From assembly GCF_002386445.1 (NCBI RefSeq), contig NZ_DGIR01000043.1, positions 1-37,884 of the forward strand: a DNA stretch of 37,884 nucleotides, written 5' to 3'. Below are positions 7,349-14,876 of this stretch, in pieces. The notes under the pieces were generated by a model, which saw only the letters and a list, made by a program, of their open reading frames with translations, was not told where the DNA came from and ran no database searches. Source of the DNA: Pseudomonas sp. UBA4617 (GTDB lineage Bacteria > Pseudomonadota > Gammaproteobacteria > Pseudomonadales > Pseudomonadaceae). The stretch's first letter is position 1; the number at the start of each line of letters is the position of its first letter. Both the position numbers and the translations under genes were made by a program.

Positions 7349-8386
7349 ATGCCAGCTTGCCCCTTGCCCGTAGACGAAGCGCTGCGCCAGCGCACACTCG
7401 ACGACATGAACCTGGTCGATACACCTGCCGAACATTATCTTGATACCTTGGTGCGGCTTACCCAGGACCTGGCTCACGTCGACACTGTGCTGATCAGCCT
7501 CATCGACCAGGACCGCCAGTGGTTCAAGGCACGCATAGGGCTCGAGGCCAACGAGACGACACGCAGTATTTCCTTCTGCGGCTACGCGATTCTCGGCGAA
7601 GATACCTTGATGGTTCCCGATGCCAGGCAGGATACGCGCTTCGTCGACAATCCACTGGTGCTCAACCCGCCCTTTATCCGCTTCTATGCCGGCCACCCCT
7701 TGCGCGCCGGAAATGGCAAAGCGATCGGTACGTTGTGCATGTTCGACCCTCGGCCGCGCGAGCTCAGCAAGGCGCAGCAGGCGCATTTCAGGGACCTGGC
7801 CACCCTGGCGGAAGGCTATCTGCAACTGCGTGCCCTGGCGCAGATCAACCGCGACCTGCGCCTCGAAATGGACCGTGAACAGCGCAAAGCCTTGCTCGAC
7901 CCGTTGACCCAGCTATGGAACCGCGGCGCGCTGGCGGCTTTTGAAGGGCACCTACGGCGATTGGCGGACCAGCATCACTCGCAGCTGGGGGCGATCTATG
8001 CGGACCTTGATCATTTCAAATCGATCAATGACAAGTACGGCCATGCCGGTGGCGACAAAGTGCTCTGCGAATGTGCCCGGCGTCTGCGCGCGGCACTGCG
8101 TCCCGATGACCTGCTGGTACGTCACGGCGGCGAAGAATTTGTCGCCATCTTGCAGGTCAAGGACGGCGACGAACTGCGACGCATTGCCGAACGAATCCGG
8201 GAACTGGTCGGTAGCACAGCGATGCAGTTGCCCAACGGTCAACAGAAGGTCAGCCTGAGCATAGGCTGCACCCTGTTCGCCAGTGCGGAATCGATGGAGG
8301 ACGCGCTGAACCGCGCTGATACCGGGCTGTACGCCGCTAAACAGCAGGGACGCGACCAGGTCGTCTACCGGGCGCCACCCGTGTGA
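7349..8386 (+). CDS. GAF-GGDEF diguanylate cyclase
   Basis: 345-aa soluble protein. An N-terminal GAF domain (about 25-165; MVPDARQDTRFVDNPLV and GKAIGTLCMFD are typical) is followed by a short coiled linker and a GGDEF domain (180-342). The catalytic signature is GGEEF (260-264), with DLDHFKSIND metal/substrate residues (219-228), and an RxxD inhibitory site (RPDD, 251-254) five residues before the signature, so the enzyme should make c-di-GMP from two GTP and be product-inhibited. The GAF ligand is unknown. The ATG has a GAGGAATGGAG region upstream. It stands alone between the SRAP gene and a LysR gene; the 84-nt gap to SRAP allows read-through. It could feed the c-di-GMP pool that controls adhesins such as the one at the left edge (inference). 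Confidence 0.93.
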   Translation: MPACPLPVDEALRQRTLDDMNLVDTPAEHYLDTLVRLTQDLAHVDTVLISLIDQDRQWFKARIGLEANETTRSISFCGYAILGEDTLMVPDARQDTRFVDNPLVLNPPFIRFYAGHPLRAGNGKAIGTLCMFDPRPRELSKAQQAHFRDLATLAEGYLQLRALAQINRDLRLEMDREQRKALLDPLTQLWNRGALAAFEGHLRRLADQHHSQLGAIYADLDHFKSINDKYGHAGGDKVLCECARRLRAALRPDDLLVRHGGEEFVAILQVKDGDELRRIAERIRELVGSTAMQLPNGQQKVSLSIGCTLFASAESMEDALNRADTGLYAAKQQGRDQVVYRAPPV

Positions 8387-8519
8387 GCGGAGCGTGGCCC
8401 CGGGGCTGGCAACAGGCCGTTGTGCTCCATGTTCCGCCTGTCATAACGTACAGACGCCCGCAATTGGCCAGCACGCATAGGCATCGAGACCCATTTCCGG
8501 TGTTCTGCCGACCTACCGC

Positions 8520-8541
8520 CCGCTTTCGACCCATTGCGGAC
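8520..8541 (-). repeat. Dispersed repeat copy (GTCCG...GGGTCGA.AGCGG)
   Basis: The minus-strand 22-mer beginning GTCCGCAATGGGTCGAAAGC matches 11287-11308 on the plus strand at 18 of 22 positions. Both lie in gaps between genes. It appears to be a small family of intergenic elements; the function is unknown. The rest of the 8387-8564 gap holds nothing else I recognise. Confidence 0.45.
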
Positions 8542-8564
8542 AACCACAAACCGAGTTGCCGACG

Positions 8565-9437
8565 TCATTCAATGACCAGTGGATCTCTGAGGGTGCTCAT
8601 GATTTGATCATACATGGCATCTACCGCACGAGACCCTTTTGAATCCCTGCTCCGGATGAGCACGACTTCCACCACGGGAAGCTCGGGCAGCCCTTGGCGT
8701 CCGTCAAGCATCTTCAGGTTGGGAGGAAGGCTGCATCGAGTCAGTACGGCGACCGCCATGCCGCCCAGTGCAACGGCGATCTGGCCGCCTACGTTCGGGC
8801 TGTTGTAAACGACACGATACTCGCGTTGTTGGACGTCAAGCGCCGCCAGGATTTCGGTACGCAAGCGTCCGCCGAGCTCATGAACCGCAATTGGCAACGG
8901 ATCGCGCTTCCAGACTTCGTGTTGCTCCTCTGCGCCCCACACCAGCGCTTCCCTGAAGAGCAGCGTGCCGCGCGAGGGTGCATCACGGGTGACTACCGCC
9001 AAATCGATTTCGCCTCGATCGACTTTGGCCAACAGTGCGGTGGATTCTTCACAGACAAGGGTTACTTCGACTTCGCCAAAGCGAGCGATAAAGCTTTTGA
9101 GCACCGGCACAAGATAGGGTTCCGCATAGTCATCCGGAACACCGAAGGTCACCCTTCCGGAGAGTGCTCCCCCATGCATCGCAAGCACCAGGGCGGAATG
9201 GGACGCCAATAGTTTCCGCGCGTGCCCCAACAGATCAAAGCCTGCCGGCGTTAATGAAAGCTGCCTCGGCTCCCGATTCAGAAGTGGTCGACCCACGCTG
9301 TCTTCGAGTTTCTTCAATTGCATGCTCACGGCTGATTGAGAGCGCGAGATCTGCCGAGCAGCCGCTGTCATGGAGCCAGTATCAACGACCGCAACGAACG
9401 TCCGTAACCAGTCGATCTGCAAATCCTTTGATTGCAC
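8565..9437 (-). CDS. LysR-family regulator of the AzlCD-LysE cluster
   Basis: 290-aa LysR-type transcriptional regulator. A winged HTH spans residues 8-67 (TFVAVVDTGSMTAAARQISRS, then QSAVSMQLKKLEDSVGRPL), followed by a periplasmic-binding-protein-like effector domain (about 95-285). It is divergent from azlC with a 120-nt gap containing a T-N11-A dyad at 9451-9465, the classical arrangement for a LysR regulator acting on the neighbouring transporter genes. The start used is GTG 9437, which gives the usual few residues before the HTH; the SD is weak. The effector is probably an amino acid (inference from the exporters next door). Confidence 0.9.
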   Translation of the reverse strand: MQSKDLQIDWLRTFVAVVDTGSMTAAARQISRSQSAVSMQLKKLEDSVGRPLLNREPRQLSLTPAGFDLLGHARKLLASHSALVLAMHGGALSGRVTFGVPDDYAEPYLVPVLKSFIARFGEVEVTLVCEESTALLAKVDRGEIDLAVVTRDAPSRGTLLFREALVWGAEEQHEVWKRDPLPIAVHELGGRLRTEILAALDVQQREYRVVYNSPNVGGQIAVALGGMAVAVLTRCSLPPNLKMLDGRQGLPELPVVEVVLIRSRDSKGSRAVDAMYDQIMSTLRDPLVIE

Positions 9438-9450
9438 CGTCGAGCCGCCA

Positions 9451-9465
9451 ATTCGAAAATCGAAT
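9451..9465. promoter_or_regulatory. Probable LysR binding dyad
   Basis: ATTCGA-AAA-TCGAAT forms a perfect dyad containing a T-N11-A motif, 14 nt upstream of the LysR start and about 93 nt before azlC. The position fits autorepression plus activation of the divergent exporter genes. Confidence 0.6.
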
Positions 9466-9557
9466 GCCTTTTATAACACTTATTCGCTTTTCTGTATCCC
9501 GTTCGAGCTCGCAAAATACCGCACGAATTGAGGTGTCGGGGCAGAGGAGGCGAAATT

Positions 9558-10274
9558 TTGTTGAGTATCAGTAGTGGCTCGGTCGGGCTTGATAGGCATG
9601 AGGTATGGAGTGGCTTCAAACAGCTGCTACCGATTTCCTCGTTCGTAGTGGTTTTCGCAGTGGCCTTCGGCCTTGCCGCCGCACAGACCGGCTTGAGCGA
9701 ATTCTCAACCGTGCTGATGAGCGCCTTGGTGTTTGCTGGCGCGGCACAGTTCGCGGTTCTTGATCTGTGGGGGCAGCACGTTCCGGTCGTTCCGTTAATT
9801 GTCACGGTATTCGCAATCAATGCTCGGCACTTGTTGATGGGGGCAACCTTGTATCCGTGGTTGCGTGAGCTGCCCCGGGCCAAGCGCTACGGTGTGATGC
9901 TCGTGGTTTCCGATGCCAACTGGGCGATGTCTATGCAAGCACTCAATGGCGGCAAACCAGGGATTGGCCTCTTGTTTGGTGGTGGTATTGCCCTGTGGTC
10001 AGCATGGACGTTTGGCAGCTGGCTGGGCCTTTATTTTGGTAGCGCGATCCATGACCCGGTGAGCTTGGGCCTCGACATGGTGATGGGCTGCTTTTTGCTG
10101 GCAATGGTGATCGGTGGGAAGAAGAACCTGCGCATGCTGATCATCTGGAGCGTGGCTGCCGGCGCGTCATTGCTGGCGTACAGGTATTTGCCTGAAAACA
10201 GTCATGTCGTTGCCGGCGCATTGGCTGGCGGCCTGTTGGGCGCTGTCTGGATGGAGAAGAAAGATGCACATTGA
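9558..10274 (+). CDS. azlC: AzlC-family branched-chain amino acid exporter, large subunit
   Basis: 238-aa polytopic inner-membrane protein with repeated hydrophobic helices and AzlC motifs: FAVAFGLAAAQTGLS, SALVFAGAAQFAVLDLW and INARHLLMGATLYPWL. AzlC pairs with the small AzlD to export branched-chain amino acids (compare E. coli YgaZH for valine). The start is TTG 9558, chosen because AGGAGG at 9545-9550 is seven nt upstream; the TTG at 9528 would place that SD inside the gene. It overlaps azlD by 11 nt, so the two are translationally coupled. It is divergent from the LysR gene. Confidence 0.9.
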   Translation: MLSISSGSVGLDRHEVWSGFKQLLPISSFVVVFAVAFGLAAAQTGLSEFSTVLMSALVFAGAAQFAVLDLWGQHVPVVPLIVTVFAINARHLLMGATLYPWLRELPRAKRYGVMLVVSDANWAMSMQALNGGKPGIGLLFGGGIALWSAWTFGSWLGLYFGSAIHDPVSLGLDMVMGCFLLAMVIGGKKNLRMLIIWSVAAGASLLAYRYLPENSHVVAGALAGGLLGAVWMEKKDAH

Positions 10275-10584
10275 AAGCACTGGCCTGGGCACCTTCTTCA
10301 TCATTCTCATCATGGCCGTGGTTACCCTGATGACCCGTTGGGGAGGCGTGTTCGTGATGGCCTTCGTTCCCATCAACTACAGGGTGCAGCAGTTCATCGG
10401 TGCCATGTCCGGCTCGGTGCTGGTGGCGGTCCTTGCACCATTGGCGGTTACCGGCGACAACGGCGCACGGCTTGCCTTGTTGACGACGGCAATCGTGATG
10501 TTGGTGCTGCGCAAGCCCTTGCCTGCAATTGCGGCAGGGGTTGTCATGGCTGCGATGTTCAGGCATCTGCAGGTTGCCCTGTAG
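10264..10584 (+). CDS. azlD: AzlD-family branched-chain amino acid exporter, small subunit
   Basis: 106-aa hydrophobic protein with four predicted helices, starting MHIESTGLGTFFIILIMAVV and containing TLMTRWGG and the P-rich RKPLPAIAAGVVMAA region typical of AzlD. It is the partner of AzlC in branched-chain amino acid export. The ATG at 10264 has GGAGAAGAAAG upstream and overlaps the azlC stop. The next gene, a LysE-family exporter, begins 33 nt later on the same strand. Confidence 0.9.
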   Translation: MHIESTGLGTFFIILIMAVVTLMTRWGGVFVMAFVPINYRVQQFIGAMSGSVLVAVLAPLAVTGDNGARLALLTTAIVMLVLRKPLPAIAAGVVMAAMFRHLQVAL

Positions 10585-10617
10585 GATGTCCTTTCACACT
10601 TACCGATGACGTGAAAA

Positions 10618-11259
10618 ATGGATCTGCATTCTATTCTTGCTTTTACCGTGGTGGCGGCCATCGCCATCGCGAGCCCCGGGCCTGCGACCCTGATGGCGAT
10701 CAATAACAGCCTGGCCTACGGGCCGCGTTACGCCTTATGGTCCTCAATCGGCAATGCGTCCGGGCTGTTCTGCTTGTCGGCTGCCGCGATGCTCGGACTA
10801 GGCGCTCTGCTCGCAAGCTCTGAGTGGATGTTCAGCGTTGTGAAGATCCTGGGCGCCGGCTATCTGTTCTACCTGGGGGCCAAGCAGTTGTTCAAGAAAG
10901 GGCCGATACTTGCTCAGGCAGTACATCCAGACGGACAAACCTATAGACCATCGCGTTTGAAGCTGTATAAATCGGCGTTTCTCACGGCAGCCACTAACCC
11001 AAAGGCCACGATGTTCTTCACTGCGCTGTTCCCGCAGTTCATCGACCAAAGCGCTGCTCTGCTGCCGCAGTTTCTGCTTCTCACGGCGATATTCATGGGG
11101 CTGTCGCTGGCTTCATTGAGCCTGTATGCCGCTGCGGCGGTCCAAGCTAAAGGCATGCTGACCCGGCCTGCGTTTTCCGTCTGGATCAGCAGATTGGTCG
11201 GCTCGACGTTTATCTGCTTTGGTGTTGCCGTTCTCGCTACGCGTCGGCCGATTTCCTGA
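10618..11259 (+). CDS. LysE/RhtB-family amino acid exporter
   Basis: 213-aa inner-membrane protein of the LysE superfamily, about six helices. The signature is SPGPATLMAINNSLAYGPR (residues 19-37), followed by GAGYLFYLGAKQLF and a second half with FLTAATNPKATMFFTALFPQFI. These proteins export amino acids such as threonine, homoserine or lysine by proton exchange; the substrate cannot be told here. It is 33 nt downstream of azlD and probably co-transcribed under the upstream LysR regulator, giving a three-gene amino acid efflux unit. Confidence 0.88.
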   Translation: MDLHSILAFTVVAAIAIASPGPATLMAINNSLAYGPRYALWSSIGNASGLFCLSAAAMLGLGALLASSEWMFSVVKILGAGYLFYLGAKQLFKKGPILAQAVHPDGQTYRPSRLKLYKSAFLTAATNPKATMFFTALFPQFIDQSAALLPQFLLLTAIFMGLSLASLSLYAAAAVQAKGMLTRPAFSVWISRLVGSTFICFGVAVLATRRPIS

Positions 11260-11286
11260 GAGGCGCCTGCTCAACTTTTGGCGAAC

Positions 11287-11338
11287 GTCCGGTTTGGGTC
11301 GATAGCGGTCAGTCGTGAACGGCTGCAATCGACCCAAA
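11287..11338 (+). repeat. Intergenic repeat with 11-bp inverted arms
   Basis: TTTGGGTCGAT (11293-11303) and ATCGACCCAAA (11328-11338) are perfect inverted arms around a 24-nt spacer. The left part repeats the element at 8520-8541 (18 of 22 bases, opposite orientation). It lies between convergent genes (lysE-like and the GlxA-like regulator) and could fold as a terminator, but its recurrence suggests a dispersed element. Confidence 0.55.
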
Positions 11339-11416
11339 GCTGCCCTTGGCGCCGGGCTGCTAAAGCCCCAAAGCCAGTTTGGAGCAGTACAGCCTTTTAT
11401 CAAACGGCCCCTGTTC

Positions 11417-12388
11417 TCAACAAGGTCGCGCATAGCGTTTGCGGTATTCCGCAGGGGTAACGCCCATATGACGGACGAAAGCTCGGCGCAATGTGTCTGC
11501 GTTAGCGAATCCACACATGGCAGCTACCTGCTTGGGCGCATCATTTCCAGCCTCCAGCCGTTCGCGAGCAGCATTCACCCTCGTCTGCTCCACCCAAGCT
11601 GCCGGCGTCATGCCCACATCATTTTGAAAGATCCGGGCAAAATGCCTTGGGCTTATGCCCATACGCTCTGCCAGATTCGCAACCCCATGATCCAGAGCCG
11701 GATTTGCCGTGACATACCGCTGCAATGCCTGTAGAGCAGAGCGCCCTGTGGGTGAAGTAGATCCTTGACGGCTGAACTGCATCTGCCCACCGGTTCTTTT
11801 GAAGTACATGACCAAGTGGCCTGCTACGTCCTTCGCGATTTCATCGCCCAAATCCTCCTGAACCAACGTAAGCGCAAGATCCAGCCCAGCCGTTACACCC
11901 GCAGCTGTCCTCAAATTTCCGTCATGGACCTGAATGGCATCCGCCTCCACGGTAACTTGTGGGTATCTTTCAGAGAGAGGCTGCGCCACAGCCCAGTGGG
12001 TAGTGACCCGACGGCCATCAAGTAGCCCCGCAGCTGCAAGGGCAAATGCGCCAGTGCATACCGAACCGAAACGCCTGCACAACGGAGCACGCTGGCGCAG
12101 CCAATCCAGAATCCCTGATCGAAGGTACTGGTCGGCGGCTTGAGGGGTTCCGGCTATCAGCAAGGTATCAATTGCATCAATCTCCTCTCCGATCCAGGCA
12201 TCAGGAATTAACCGGGTACCCGAAGAGCTCACCAATGGACCAGGTTCACAAGCAAGTAGAAGTAACCGATAGGCTTCATACCCAGCTTGCCGGTTGGCTT
12301 CAGCGAATACGTCCAAAGGACCGCAAGCGTCCAGAAGTTGAACCCCTGGCATACCCAGGATAGCGAGAGTTACTGGGGGGCGAGACAT
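11417..12388 (-). CDS. GlxA-family AraC transcriptional regulator (DJ-1/PfpI + AraC HTH)
   Basis: 323-aa regulator. The N-terminal DJ-1/PfpI (class I glutamine amidotransferase-like) domain (5-195) keeps the nucleophile-elbow Cys111 in SVCTGAFALAAAGLLDGRRVTTHW. The C-terminal AraC HTH domain (about 220-320) has LAERMGISPRHFARIFQ and VAAMCGFANADTLRRAF. This GlxA-like class usually regulates adjacent catabolic or detoxification genes, with the DJ-1 domain sensing a small molecule. It is divergent from the HD-domain gene (138-nt gap) and likely controls it. ATG 12388 is the natural start for the family (MSRPPVTLAILGMPGVQLLD). Confidence 0.9.
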   Translation of the reverse strand: MSRPPVTLAILGMPGVQLLDACGPLDVFAEANRQAGYEAYRLLLLACEPGPLVSSSGTRLIPDAWIGEEIDAIDTLLIAGTPQAADQYLRSGILDWLRQRAPLCRRFGSVCTGAFALAAAGLLDGRRVTTHWAVAQPLSERYPQVTVEADAIQVHDGNLRTAAGVTAGLDLALTLVQEDLGDEIAKDVAGHLVMYFKRTGGQMQFSRQGSTSPTGRSALQALQRYVTANPALDHGVANLAERMGISPRHFARIFQNDVGMTPAAWVEQTRVNAARERLEAGNDAPKQVAAMCGFANADTLRRAFVRHMGVTPAEYRKRYARPC

Positions 12389-12526
12389 AACGGCTCCTAA
12401 TGGAGGGCAGAGCGCCCAAGTCCGATACTGGCTGACAATGGCAGGATTTGACGCAACAAGTCAATTGATGCCATGCACCTGGGCACTCAGACTGGAGTCC
12501 TCACTCACCCTACCCAGGATCTCCAT
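12389..12526. promoter_or_regulatory. Divergent promoter region, GlxA-like regulator / HD gene
   Basis: 138-nt gap between divergent starts, presumably holding both promoters and an AraC-type operator. I see no long dyad. An SD-like AGGA lies eight nt before the HD-gene ATG. Confidence 0.4.
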
Positions 12527-13168
12527 ATGACTAACGCCATTGCTGGCATTCACGTGCCTCAGAGTTCGATGGCCCGAGAAATCACCGAGCTTGTGCGGGA
12601 CACCGCCTCGCCCCTTCTTTTCCATCATTCGAGCCGTGTCTTCTATTTCGCATCGCTTGCTGGTAAGCGACTGGGCCTGAAATACGACGACGAGCTTCTC
12701 TACGCGGGTTGCATGTTCCATGACATGGGCCTGACCCACCAGCACAGCAGCGATTGTTGTCGTTTTGAAGTCGATGGAGCGAATGCCGCGCGTGATTTTC
12801 TCCAAGCTCATGGCATCAATGAACGCGACATAGAACGCGTATGGACTGCAATTGCACTTCACACCACTCCAGGGATTCCAGAGCACATGCACCCGCTCAT
12901 TGCATTGGTCACTGCTGGCGTAGAGACCGATGTTCTCGGGTTACACCACGAGAAGCTCAGCGCAGCTGACCGGGATGCCGTGGTTCAAGCACATCCACGT
13001 GGCGATCAATTCAAAGAAGCCATCATCCAGACGTTCTATGACGGCATCCGCCACAAGCCGCAAACGACATTCGGCAACGTCAAGGCTGATGTGATAGCCG
13101 ACAAGGAGCCTGGCTTCCTGGCGGGTAACTTCTGCAGCATCATTCGCCAGTCCTGCTGGCCAAGCTAA
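12527..13168 (+). CDS. HD-domain protein, cyanamide hydratase-like
   Basis: 213-aa soluble HD-superfamily protein. Metal-binding candidates are His33/His34 (LLFHHSSRVFYF), His65-Asp66 (CMFHDMGLT) and the later HTTPGIPEHMHPLIALVTAG segment; FEVDGANAARDFL is also typical of the group that includes fungal cyanamide hydratase. Members hydrate nitrile-like or hydrolyse small substrates; the substrate here is unknown. The start is ATG 12527 (AGGA upstream); an earlier frame extension at 12473 has no support. The divergent GlxA-like regulator probably governs it. A strong terminator follows directly. Confidence 0.82.
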   Translation: MTNAIAGIHVPQSSMAREITELVRDTASPLLFHHSSRVFYFASLAGKRLGLKYDDELLYAGCMFHDMGLTHQHSSDCCRFEVDGANAARDFLQAHGINERDIERVWTAIALHTTPGIPEHMHPLIALVTAGVETDVLGLHHEKLSAADRDAVVQAHPRGDQFKEAIIQTFYDGIRHKPQTTFGNVKADVIADKEPGFLAGNFCSIIRQSCWPS

Positions 13169-13171
13169 AGG

Positions 13172-13200
13172 AAAGGGGCCGCATTGCGGCCCCTTCGTTT
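13172..13200 (+). terminator. Rho-independent terminator after the HD gene
   Basis: GGGGCCGC-ATT-GCGGCCCC is a perfect 8-bp GC stem preceded by GAAA and followed by TTCGTTT, starting four nt after the stop codon. Confidence 0.85.
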
Positions 13201-13395
13201 CCGGGTTGCCCAGGCAAAGTCTTGAGGCTTGAAGGTGTCTACGAAAACAGGAGCCATTCAGCCCGCTATTCTGTAGATCGAGGCGATGCAGCTAAAATTG
13301 ATGCCGATTTCCACACCCTTGCAAGGCGGAAAGCCGAGCTCCAACTTGGCGACTTCCCAGGTAGGCTCCGCTTCCCAAGGTCAGGCGGTTAACCG

Positions 13396-13845
13396 CTAAG
13401 CCTTAGCGGCAGGTTTGAGCCTGAACGTAACCCCCATCCGGTTGAAAGCATTCATTGCAGCAATTGTGGCAGTCAAATCTACCAAGTCTCGCTCGTTGAA
13501 AACTGCGGAGGCAGCAGCGTAAGCCTCATCCGAAACATGGGTCTCGCCCACGTTGGTCACCTCTTCTGCCCACTTCAACGCAGCGCGCTCCAGGTCGGAG
13601 AAGAGGTGCTCCGCCTCATGCCAAACCGCGACTAGCAGAACCTTATCAACGGACATGTCGCCTTTGATCAAGTCGCGAGAGTGAAGATCGATGCAATACG
13701 CGCAACCATTGATCTGCGATACTCGAAGGAAAACCAGATAGATCAACTCCGGAGGCAGATTCGTTCCGGTGGTTACATAGTGGTGTAACCCGGTCAGCGC
13801 TTTTGCCGCACCGGGAGACTTTTCAAACCAATTCATGCGAGCCAT
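13396..13845 (-). CDS. AhpD-like / carboxymuconolactone decarboxylase family protein
   Basis: 149-aa protein of the CMD/AhpD-like fold with the redox motif CAYCIDLH (Cys48, Cys51, His55), flanked by LPPELIYLVFLRVSQINGC and the tail FNERDLVDLTATIAAMNAFNRMGV typical of peroxidase-associated alkylhydroperoxidase-like proteins. It probably reduces peroxides through its Cys pair. The start is ATG 13845 (GGAG five nt upstream); the frame is open further upstream to 13956 but those residues do not resemble the family. It stands alone beside a scarred region, with a 227-nt unassigned gap on its 3' side. Confidence 0.85.
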   Translation of the reverse strand: MARMNWFEKSPGAAKALTGLHHYVTTGTNLPPELIYLVFLRVSQINGCAYCIDLHSRDLIKGDMSVDKVLLVAVWHEAEHLFSDLERAALKWAEEVTNVGETHVSDEAYAAASAVFNERDLVDLTATIAAMNAFNRMGVTFRLKPAAKA

Positions 13846-14147
13846 ACCTACTCCATAAGCGCTTTCGTAAACACAGACGCATTTTATGGCGTACGCGGCT
13901 CGGCTCATGGAGCCAATCCGCTGTAATTTCTGGGCTCCAATATTTTTGGATATCAAGCGCCGAATGAGGCTAGCTTAATGCAGCGGAAGGTGGCGGGTCG
14001 CTTTTCTAGATAGGAACGATCAGTCAGCATAAAAGACCAGAAGTAGCGATACGGTTTCTTCCAGCGGGGCGGCAGCATCGCACAGTTGCGCTCGAATACA
14101 GGCCCCTCTGTCTCAAGTGTTGAGGGCCAGGTAGAAGAACAGGTTCA
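13846..14147. other. Unassigned stretch upstream of the IS66 remnant
   Basis: About 300 nt holding the promoter side of the AhpD-like gene, then sequence with no convincing frame. The right part (after about 14040) may be decayed mobile-element DNA continuous with the IS66 fragment, but no motif proves it. Confidence 0.3.
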
Positions 14148-14338
14148 GTGCGCGCCCTGCAGCCGCCAGCGATGCAATCGGGTACCGATGGGCTGGCCAA
14201 TCAAAGTGGCGAAGCGGCTCTGGCGGGCTTTCGCATTCCAAAGGACTGTCAGATGGCTATCACCGAAATCGGCTGCAGGGCCCATGCTCGACGCAAGATC
14301 TTCGACCTGCATGTGGCGAACATGTGTTCTCCGGACGC
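14148..14338 (+). pseudogene. IS66-family transposase fragment
   Basis: One frame reads ITEIGCRAHARRKIFDLHVAN (encoded about 14259-14321), which matches the GCWAHARRKFFDLHxAN core of IS66 TnpC transposases. Both ends of the protein are missing, the expected Trp is Arg, and the frame stops at 14363, so it is dead. No inverted repeats were identified. It marks an old insertion, consistent with the decayed integrase 0.5 kb away. Confidence 0.7.
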
Positions 14339-14719
14339 CTACAAAGTACCCGCCAAGGGGTAGTGTTCAATACGGCACTCATGGGGATGGCCATCGCCTT
14401 TACACGTCCCATCCAGATATCGGTAGTTGATGTGCATCACCTGGCCTTTTTTGGGCCACTGCCTGCGTGGGAGCGTGCTTTGGTAATCAGCAGTTTCCGG
14501 TACGAATGTGATAGTCCCCCCCTTTTCCGGGCATTCTGCCGTAGTCGATGCCTGGCTTACCTTCACGACCTGGGCCTGTAGCTTTGGATAGGGAAGCTTC
14601 AACACATCAGTGATAAGTAGCTCCATACGGCAAATTTGCCAGGTCGATGCTTGTACTGGCTGGCACATTACGAAGAAGGCAACGGCAAATAGGGCGTAGC
14701 GAGTTGCACGGTAGTCCAT
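14339..14719 (-). CDS. 126-aa secreted hypothetical protein, four Cys
   Basis: An N-terminal signal peptide (RATRYALFAVAFFVMCQPVQA, cleavage near residue 24) leads to a mature domain of about 100 aa with four cysteines (30, 63, 106, 115) that could form two disulfides in the periplasm. Motifs: PKLQAQVVKVSQAS, FVPETADYQSTLPRRQWPKKGQ and INYRYLDGTCKGDGHPHECRIEHY. No family is recognised. ATG 14719 has a weak AGGG eight nt upstream. It lies between the IS66 fragment and the decayed integrase, so it may be cargo of a lost element or a resident gene flanked by scars. Confidence 0.72.
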   Translation of the reverse strand: MDYRATRYALFAVAFFVMCQPVQASTWQICRMELLITDVLKLPYPKLQAQVVKVSQASTTAECPEKGGTITFVPETADYQSTLPRRQWPKKGQVMHINYRYLDGTCKGDGHPHECRIEHYPLAGTL

Positions 14720-14876
14720 TATTGGCCCTGCATTGAATATTGATATCCGAGGCATTATCAGACGTGGGCTCACCGAATCATAGGGCAACCCTGTCTCGCG
14801 CGCATTCAGCCAAGTCGATGCCCGCCCAAGAGCTGGCACCAGGCTGAACTATAAAGGCACTCTGAGCCTATGCTGG

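Noticed and set aside
6572..7825. 417-codon minus-strand frame over the SRAP gene
   Set aside because: It crosses the SRAP gene, its promoter side and the start of the GGDEF gene in antisense; no recognisable motif.
13258..13384. Minus-strand reading EAEPTWEVAKLELGFPP...ASIYRIAG
   Set aside because: Protein-like for about 38 codons but with no start codon or homology that I can name; perhaps a gene remnant in the scarred zone, too weak to list.
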